Shown here piece by piece: positions 35,723 through 39,748 of a DNA stretch of 39,748 nt (positions within the stretch are counted from its first letter, which is position 1; each line of letters starts with the position of its first letter). The translations under genes and the position numbers were made by a program. The notes beneath the pieces were generated by a model. It did not search any database. It saw only the letters and a program-made list of their open reading frames with translations, and had not been told where the DNA came from. Source of the stretch: a virus. The stretch covers positions 1-39,748 of IMG/VR virus record IMGVR_UViG_3300047552_000792; one strand, 5' to 3'.

Positions 35723-37615
35723 CTAGAACACCCCGGCGTTCCAGAAAAGGAGGCTATATCCATATACATACCATGTCTCATCGGGGTCATCCTCGGCCCA
35801 CTTCAATCTGAAGTAACGCCCCTGCCCGCTAAGCTTGCCGATGCGGAACACATCATCGGCACCGCCCCATAGGCTGACTCCCCAGATGGCTGACCCCCAT
35901 ATGGCATCGGAGTCGGAGGAGGTCAAGTTGAGGTTGATAGTCTCTATGTCGGTGGACATATCGGTGGCATAGGAGATGCTGTGCGTAGATGACACATCTG
36001 CCTCTGCCCAGAAATACACCTCCCCAAAGTTCTTCAAGAGGGCGGGCGCTCCGAAGTCATACCACTTGGTAATGTAGTAGCTGTCGATAGCGCCGACCTC
36101 TAGGGTGGTGGTGCTATCAGGCGTGGTGGCGAAGGTGTCGGTGACAATGATTCCGGTAGAGGTGTTATCGGCCACGGTATTCACCTGGGTAGCTCCGGTG
36201 CCGCCGATAAGCTCGATAGGTGCGCCTGCCAATGCGCCCGCGTTCAGGCCAAGAGCTGAGTCGTAGAGAACGGTCAAGCCGCTTGCTGTGGCCGTATCAA
36301 TCCTGTCCACCGCATCCACGGTAACTGTGTAGGGGATGGTGGTACCCACATCATTCCGATTGTTGGTATCCTGATATTGGTAGACTAAGCTTTCATAGGA
36401 GCCAAAGTAGACTTGGTCAACGGTGTTGTTGTCGATTACGTGGGCCATGGCGTTGGCAGGAATATTGGTATGCTTAGTCCACTCGCCAATCTGGTATTGG
36501 AAGTCCAGGCAGAGGTTATTCTCCGAGCCTGTGCCAGATGTGACGCATAGTAGATAATCAGTATTGGTATCCGCTGAGACAGCATATTGTAGGCGGGAAC
36601 CGGAGAGGCCGCCCATGACTTCGGTGATAAGCTGGCTGATGTCCTGAGCGATAACGCCGTTGAAGAAGTAGACCTTCTTGTCCTTATCGAGGAATACGAG
36701 GCCATTCTGAGAGTTGTTCAGGGTGACGGATTGGATGCTATTCTTGGCGATACAGCCGATATCATCTGTAATCTTGCTGATCTGGAAGGTGTCCACGCCG
36801 CCGACCAAGCTAATCTTATAGATGGAGTCGGTGAGGCCAATGTAGAGGTTGTCATACAGCTCGGCCATACAGTTGATTTCCTGGCCGCCCAAGGCTCCGA
36901 TATCCACATAGTCGGCATCAGAGAAAGTGTTGATGGTACCGACGTTTGACCATCGGATACGAGTTGGCCTCTCCAAGCTGTTCTCGACGGTGTTGCCGAA
37001 GATGAGATAGTTTTTGAAGAAGGCGACCGTCTTAGCCTTAGTAGGACGACTAGTAGATGTGAGCGTGGAGAAGTCCACCGCCTGGAGAGTTGTGCCATTA
37101 TATTGGATGGGCACATTAACATCGTTGGTGCCTATGATATTGTCGAGGGCGGTAGTCCAGACGAATTGGTTATTAGCGCCTCCAGTTATATATCCGGTGG
37201 CGGGTATCTGATCCCAAGAGGAGACATTATTGAGCTTATACAATCTGGATGAGCATGATGCGAGGATGTTCTCGGTGCCGCTTGAATACTTGGTATAGTA
37301 GAGGCCCGTTACCGCGCAGAAAGCCTCATCCTGCACGTCTAGGATATCCTTAAGCGCCAGCCTGTCCGTTCCCTCGGTAACAATGAGCGATGTGCCGAAG
37401 CGCTTCTTGGCAGACTTGGAGATGTCGAGGAGGACGTTCTGGATGTCCTGGGCACGGCCATCCTGAACCTGAGTGGGCGCGGAGGTGTCATCTAGGCCGA
37501 GGAAGCCCTGCGTCCCCCCTTGCCGAGGATGCACCTGCGGTTCTTCAGCCCAAACTATCGGACTTATGAGTAGGAGTAGGCTAGTAGCCCACGCCGTAAG
37601 ATGGGAACGCATCAT
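35723..37615 (-). CDS. Propeller-type tail protein (P22 gp10-like hub or stabiliser)
   Basis: The product is 630 residues. Beyond residue 30 the sequence shows the podovirus hub/stabiliser pattern: GFLGLDDTSAPTQVQDGRAQ near the start, repeated beta blades (YDNLYIGLTDSIYKISLVGG; GLVFLDKDKKVYFFNG) and an Ile/Trp/Phe-rich C-terminal region. Such proteins plug the portal side of the tail. The N-terminus (MMRSHLTAWATSLLLLISPI then VWA) is a typical signal peptide, which is unexpected for a hub protein. Its gene overlaps the adaptor gene by 35 bases. Confidence 0.75.
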   Translation of the reverse strand: MMRSHLTAWATSLLLLISPIVWAEEPQVHPRQGGTQGFLGLDDTSAPTQVQDGRAQDIQNVLLDISKSAKKRFGTSLIVTEGTDRLALKDILDVQDEAFCAVTGLYYTKYSSGTENILASCSSRLYKLNNVSSWDQIPATGYITGGANNQFVWTTALDNIIGTNDVNVPIQYNGTTLQAVDFSTLTSTSRPTKAKTVAFFKNYLIFGNTVENSLERPTRIRWSNVGTINTFSDADYVDIGALGGQEINCMAELYDNLYIGLTDSIYKISLVGGVDTFQISKITDDIGCIAKNSIQSVTLNNSQNGLVFLDKDKKVYFFNGVIAQDISQLITEVMGGLSGSRLQYAVSADTNTDYLLCVTSGTGSENNLCLDFQYQIGEWTKHTNIPANAMAHVIDNNTVDQVYFGSYESLVYQYQDTNNRNDVGTTIPYTVTVDAVDRIDTATASGLTVLYDSALGLNAGALAGAPIELIGGTGATQVNTVADNTSTGIIVTDTFATTPDSTTTLEVGAIDSYYITKWYDFGAPALLKNFGEVYFWAEADVSSTHSISYATDMSTDIETINLNLTSSDSDAIWGSAIWGVSLWGGADDVFRIGKLSGQGRYFRLKWAEDDPDETWYVYGYSLLFWNAGVF

Positions 37616-38579
37616 TCACCGAGTCGGAATATCGCTTCACGTTGGCACGATCCAGATAGGTATAGTTACGCGGCTCCAGAGCTTTGATTAAGTCCATCTT
37701 GCGGTTGTCCTGCCTACGCATCATCTCCAAGCCGCGCAGGAAGTTCTGCTGATGGAGTTGGGTGGCCGCCTCATTCTGCTTGTACTCCCATGCCTTGGCT
37801 AAGGCACCTTCACGCGCGACCCACCACCACTTGACATCCATCTGGGGGATGTCGTTATCGTTAATCAACTCGCGGAAGGCTTCGTAGTATTCCAAGTAGA
37901 GGGTGATGGCGGCGTTTGGGATGGGATAGAGGCTGATGCGCTTGAACCTGGGCGCTATCTGAGTCGGGGCAATCCTGACCATGGTCGTTGTGCTAGTGGT
38001 GCCGGTTACGGTGATGGTGCCGGTGGTAGCCGCCGACTTAGCTATGCTGATGAGGCCATTCGCTTGGAAAGTGGTAGAGGAGGCTACTCCTGTTAGGCCA
38101 TTGAGAGTGATGGTCTCCTGGATGATGAGGCCATTGGCATCTCTGCCTGTTACCCTCACCGAGAAGGATGATGTGTCCGAGGCCGAGGATGATACCACGG
38201 TAATTGTCTCCGCCGTGGTGATGTTGGTGCTGAAGCCGGACTCCTCCCATAGGCGGTAGAATCGGGGAGTGTCGGTGGATAAGTCCTCAATGTTTGGCAG
38301 CACCTTGTAGAAGAACTCATCCGGCACCTGGATGAGCTTGACAGGCGTTGACCTCTGCCTAAGCAGGGCTATCTCGCCAACCTCTTCATCCAAGTTATAG
38401 TTCTCTTGGCTGGCTACCGTGTCAAAGGTGGTCTTACGGCGGAGCCAAGTCCAAGTGTGGTAGGAGTGAATCTCAGCCAAGGACAAGTTGATGAAATCAG
38501 TAAGCAGACTGGATATCTGCGTGTCACGGATGGTGGAGGCTATCTGGTCACGATTCTGGTCAAGGGTGGCTAGTGCCAT
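37581..38579 (-). CDS. Tail adaptor / head-completion-like protein
   Basis: The product is 332 residues. The first 100 residues and the last 120 are helical and match the usual podovirus adaptor pattern (ISSLLTDFINLSLAEIHSYH ... WWWVAREGALAKAWEYKQNE). Between them (about 110-210) lies a Ser/Thr-rich beta domain of Ig-like character, probably an insertion exposed on the virion. I chose ATG 38579, which has GGAAGCC just upstream. It overlaps the O-antigen-ligase-like gene by 20 bases. Confidence 0.75.
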   Translation of the reverse strand: MALATLDQNRDQIASTIRDTQISSLLTDFINLSLAEIHSYHTWTWLRRKTTFDTVASQENYNLDEEVGEIALLRQRSTPVKLIQVPDEFFYKVLPNIEDLSTDTPRFYRLWEESGFSTNITTAETITVVSSSASDTSSFSVRVTGRDANGLIIQETITLNGLTGVASSTTFQANGLISIAKSAATTGTITVTGTTSTTTMVRIAPTQIAPRFKRISLYPIPNAAITLYLEYYEAFRELINDNDIPQMDVKWWWVAREGALAKAWEYKQNEAATQLHQQNFLRGLEMMRRQDNRKMDLIKALEPRNYTYLDRANVKRYSDSVNDAFPSYGVGY

Positions 38580-39711
38580 TGGCTTCCTTTGTGATTGCAA
38601 TCAGGCCGCAGTAGCCGAATAGTCCGAGCGATCCCAAAAGCCATAGATGGGCTGAGAAGTTGAACAGGCAGGTTATGGCAAAGGCTGTGAAAACGCCTAA
38701 GCACATGAGTCCATTACGGGAAGCTACAGCCTTTGGGACTCGCCGGATGAAATCCCACAATGCCCATAGGATGATGCCCAAGCCTATGACGCCTTGCTCG
38801 ATGGCTATCTGGAAGTATTCATTGTGGACGTGACGCCATTGGAAGATGGGCGAGCCTTCCTTGATGGCGGCGGATTGGGCCATGATGAAGCCGAGGCCAT
38901 TTCCGGTGATAGGCTTCCTCTGAAAGTATGCCCAGAAGGCTTGCCAGGCTTCCCATCGGCCATGCGGATTGATGACATCATAACGGTTAAGCCCGATGAA
39001 GATGAGGCCGAATAAGCTGATAAGGGTGATAACCTTCCACAGTCGCCTGTCCTGAAAGTAGAATACGATGAGGGTGGAGGCCATGGCGGCGACTAAGCCT
39101 GTGGTGGACTTGCACAGCAAGAGGATAAGGAGGCATAGCCCGCCGGCCCAATACCATCGCTTGCCTGGCTGGCTCCACAGGATGGGGAGTAGCATGGATA
39201 GATAGACGGCAAGATGAGTGGGATTGCCAATGGTGCCGACGAGGGCATCCTGATTCATGGTCTCGTCCTTGCTGGCAAAGAACTCATCCATGTTGCCGAG
39301 CTGGAGGAGGCAGTAGGCCAGGACAATGACGCCTGAGATGGCGATTACCTTGGAGAGGAAGGTTACGGCATGGGCATCCCATGTGGAGGTGGCGATGGTA
39401 ACTAGGATGATGATGGTTAGGACATGGAGAAGCCCCATCAGCATCGGCAGGGCATACAGTTTGGACTTAATCATCATCTGAGTCCATGTGGTCAGCAAGG
39501 TTATGCCTGTCCACATCGCCCATGCGGCCATCGGCCTGGACGGCACCAAGCTGACCTTGCCATCCCACAGCCATAGGCCAAGCAGGATGACCGTGCCTAA
39601 GTGTACCCATAGAGTTTGGGCGTGCCATATATCCAAGTGTGGCCTAAAGAGGAAAGGTGAGAAAGGGAGACCGCCGAGCAGGATTGCCCAAGCGATCTCC
39701 CATTTTCTCAT
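38560..39711 (-). CDS. O-antigen ligase / polymerase-like membrane protein
   Basis: The product is 383 residues with about ten to twelve membrane segments. It has the Wzy_C/WaaL signature: GTIGNPTHLAVYLSMLLP, then GRWEAWQAFWAYFQRKPITG followed by NGLG, and HVHNEYFQIAIEQGVIGLG (residues about 300-318) with the conserved His and Glu. Such enzymes polymerise or attach surface polysaccharide and are used by phages to change the host surface. It lies in the middle of the late structural operon, between the secreted protein and the tail adaptor, which is unusual. The first 142 bases are repeated at the window start. Confidence 0.85.
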   Translation of the reverse strand: MRKWEIAWAILLGGLPFSPFLFRPHLDIWHAQTLWVHLGTVILLGLWLWDGKVSLVPSRPMAAWAMWTGITLLTTWTQMMIKSKLYALPMLMGLLHVLTIIILVTIATSTWDAHAVTFLSKVIAISGVIVLAYCLLQLGNMDEFFASKDETMNQDALVGTIGNPTHLAVYLSMLLPILWSQPGKRWYWAGGLCLLILLLCKSTTGLVAAMASTLIVFYFQDRRLWKVITLISLFGLIFIGLNRYDVINPHGRWEAWQAFWAYFQRKPITGNGLGFIMAQSAAIKEGSPIFQWRHVHNEYFQIAIEQGVIGLGIILWALWDFIRRVPKAVASRNGLMCLGVFTAFAITCLFNFSAHLWLLGSLGLFGYCGLIAITKEANGTSHP

Positions 39712-39748
39712 GCTGTTTTAGTCCTCACAGCCAGGGTTCACGAACACC
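39570..39748. repeat. Terminal direct repeat, right copy
   Basis: This segment repeats bases 1-179 with six silent differences. It covers the N-terminal part of the O-antigen-ligase-like gene and, from 39718, the last codons of the secreted-protein gene described at 149-682. That truncated stretch is not a separate gene. Confidence 0.93.

Noticed and set aside
1-39748. Search for tRNA, rRNA, integrase, transposase and attachment sites
   Set aside because: No cloverleaf, recombinase motif, insertion-sequence ends or att-like repeats were recognised. The only long direct repeat is the assembly overlap.

Overview
The window is a complete tailed-phage genome, almost certainly assembled from a metagenome. 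Bases 1-179 recur at 39570-39748 with six silent differences, so the sequence closes into a circle of about 39,569 bp. The gene set is that of a short-tailed (podovirus-like) phage: small and large terminase, portal, scaffold-like protein, major capsid protein, an adaptor, a propeller-type tail protein, Gln-rich ejection-type proteins and several fibre or spike proteins. I see no tail-tube, tape-measure or contractile-sheath gene. I also see no integrase, DNA polymerase, RNA polymerase, tRNA or CRISPR array. An O-antigen-ligase-like gene, outer-membrane-type signal peptides, an RlpA-like protein and a lipoprotein signal point to a Gram-negative host, but the host cannot be named from this sequence.

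Layout. One very long late operon runs leftward: terminase small (10425), terminase large, three small genes, portal, a ladder of small basic genes, a head-fibre-like protein, a 35-residue Lys-rich peptide, a hairpin terminator, scaffold, capsid protein, and a secreted protein ending at 149. It then continues across the circle junction into the O-antigen-ligase-like gene (39711), tail adaptor, propeller protein, fibres, ejection-type proteins, spikes, a lipoprotein and a membrane/lysis-like cluster ending at 23767. A first rightward early operon (10534-13502) holds about sixteen small genes, including a ribbon-helix-helix-like regulator, a metallothionein-like peptide and an RlpA-like protein. 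It ends at a strong hairpin terminator that works in both directions. A leftward replication operon (18822 to 13976, plus a small gene at 13560) encodes an SNF2-type helicase, a VRR-NUC nuclease, a putative ssDNA-binding protein and a primase-polymerase/VirE helicase. It ends beside a cluster of GTTAC repeats that looks like an origin. A second rightward operon (18894-23770) starts from a shared divergent promoter and carries a small regulator-like gene, a YopX-family protein, a cytosine methyltransferase with a second long frame inside it, and a dense run of tiny membrane proteins. Its last stop codon overlaps that of the late operon.

How it works together. The two rightward operons look like early takeover and regulation genes. 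The leftward replication cassette supplies priming, unwinding and recombination functions, leaving polymerisation to the host. The late operon builds and packages the virion. Translation is strongly coupled throughout: most neighbours overlap as ATGA, TGATG or TAATG.

The observations most worth a second look are: (1) the methyltransferase gene, which appears to encode two proteins in two frames over about 740 bp; (2) a 35-residue Lys-rich peptide whose first 18 residues copy the start of the capsid protein; (3) signal peptides on many proteins that should be virion components; (4) a run of six overlapping genes for 30-50-residue single-span membrane proteins; and (5) a mirror-symmetric pair of apparently leaderless promoters around a 17-bp palindrome.
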